DNA from: Athripsodes cinereus
Lineage: Eukaryota; Arthropoda; Insecta; Trichoptera; Leptoceridae
NCBI GenBank assembly: GCA_947579605.1
Contig: OX388314.1
Span: forward strand, 25,926,000-25,989,999
DNA: 64,000 bases
Direction: 5' to 3'
Made by a program: the position numbers and the translations under genes. The notes under the pieces were generated by a model. The model was not told where the DNA came from. It saw only the letters and a program-made list of their open reading frames with translations, and made no database searches. Below are positions 63,337 to 64,000 of the stretch, piece by piece (within the stretch, counting starts at the first letter, position 1; the number at the start of each line of letters is the position of its first letter).

Positions 63337-63419
63337 ACACCTTTCTCACTTCTTCCGATTAGATTTTACACAATATTGTATTGTGTAGACATGGTTCTCC
63401 AATCGAGGTTTCTGATTGG
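63337..63419 (+). repeat. 83-bp direct repeat, right copy
   Basis: Lies just outside the right TIR at 63,330, in the same orientation as the copy inside the left arm. Confidence 0.85.
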
Positions 63420-64000
63420 TTTTAGAAGAAGTAGTTTTTTTTTTTCAATATGGGCGATGCATTCAAATCGGGGTAGTTTTTTTAATCTATTTCATCATTA
63501 GTTTGTTTAACCTTAAGTAGGTAGTAGGTATAAAATTTTTATTTTTTTAAAGGTTAATAAAAGTTTATATTAAAATTTATGACTTTCATATCACATGCAT
63601 CTTTAACGGAAAAACCGTCATTCCTCATTCTTTCTAATAATTATCTTTAAAATTACAATTAAATTAGTATCAGGAGCGCATTAAAGCAAGACGGTTCACT
63701 TGTGGTTGGATCATTAAAAAAATAAAAATATAATATAATGAACAATTACTTAATATTTATATATTGTAATGCACTTTAATTACACATTATAAGTGTACGT
63801 ATATGGATGTTAACATGATCACATTATGAGGGAATACACCAAATGTTTGACATTGCATGTAGTAATATTTAAGTATGTATCGGGTCATTTATTTGTAATG
63901 ATCTAATGATCACGTGATGACCATTATTAAGGTGTTGATTAAGTCAATTTATTTGTGTACAACAGAATTTTTGATAATTAACTTAATTTGTTAATTCTCA
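63420..64000. other. Intergenic AT-rich stretch, no gene
   Basis: Nothing recognised to the end of the window. Confidence 0.4.

Overview
The window is 64 kb of AT-rich eukaryotic DNA. I found no intact host gene in it. It is a dense graveyard of transposable elements, as expected of intergenic or intronic DNA from an arthropod, most likely an insect. That placement rests on the element types: a DD41D mariner, microsatellite-tailed LINEs, jockey-like LINE 3' ends, tRNA-headed SINEs, a non-autonomous Helitron and a Penelope-like fragment, plus abundant TAGGTA and (TAA)n words. Hemiptera and Lepidoptera both fit, and I cannot choose between them from sequence alone.

Layout. 1-7 kb: AT-rich DNA with fragments of short repeat family A, two LINE-B tails in inverted orientation, a LINE-C tail, an old SINE (H) and a LINE-F C-terminus. 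7-15 kb: LINE-E tails on both strands, a SINE (J), a foldback MITE (M) followed by a 72-bp triplication, a LINE-D tail and a Helitron with both ends visible. 15-25 kb: a jockey-type relic, a perfect 25-bp hairpin, two tRNA-headed SINEs head to head, a 262-bp foldback, a 254-bp tandem duplication and the second MITE M copy. 25-34 kb: LINE-C, LINE-E, L2/CR1-like and jockey-like C-terminal relics, several nested inside one another, and a tRNA-headed SINE. 36.9-39.5 kb: a 1.29-kb unit duplicated in tandem almost without change. Each unit carries an inverted pair of hammerhead-ribozyme-like motifs, a truncated SINE, a LINE 3' tail and an RT fragment. 45.06-46.35 kb: the best preserved element, a 1,296-bp mariner with 32-bp terminal inverted repeats (TIRs), a TA target duplication and a 366-codon DD41D transposase frame broken by one TGA. 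46.9-47.8 kb: the longest LINE fragment, the C-terminal third of an RT protein whose FADD motif is damaged. 51 kb: the end of a Penelope-like GIY-YIG endonuclease followed by a hammerhead-like motif. 54-59 kb: a 565-bp palindrome, three well preserved family A copies, a SINE J, the longest LINE-B tail and a second LINE-F tail. 59-64 kb: mostly featureless, with a 446-bp TIR element near the end.

How the parts relate. Most fragments are 3' ends, as expected from 5'-truncated target-primed insertion. Families A, B and C end in related words followed by different microsatellites, which suggests that the short family A uses the machinery of a B/C-type LINE. No element appears autonomous now. The mariner is the closest, with one nonsense codon. 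Boundaries given for degenerate repeats are by-eye estimates, good to about 10-20 bases.
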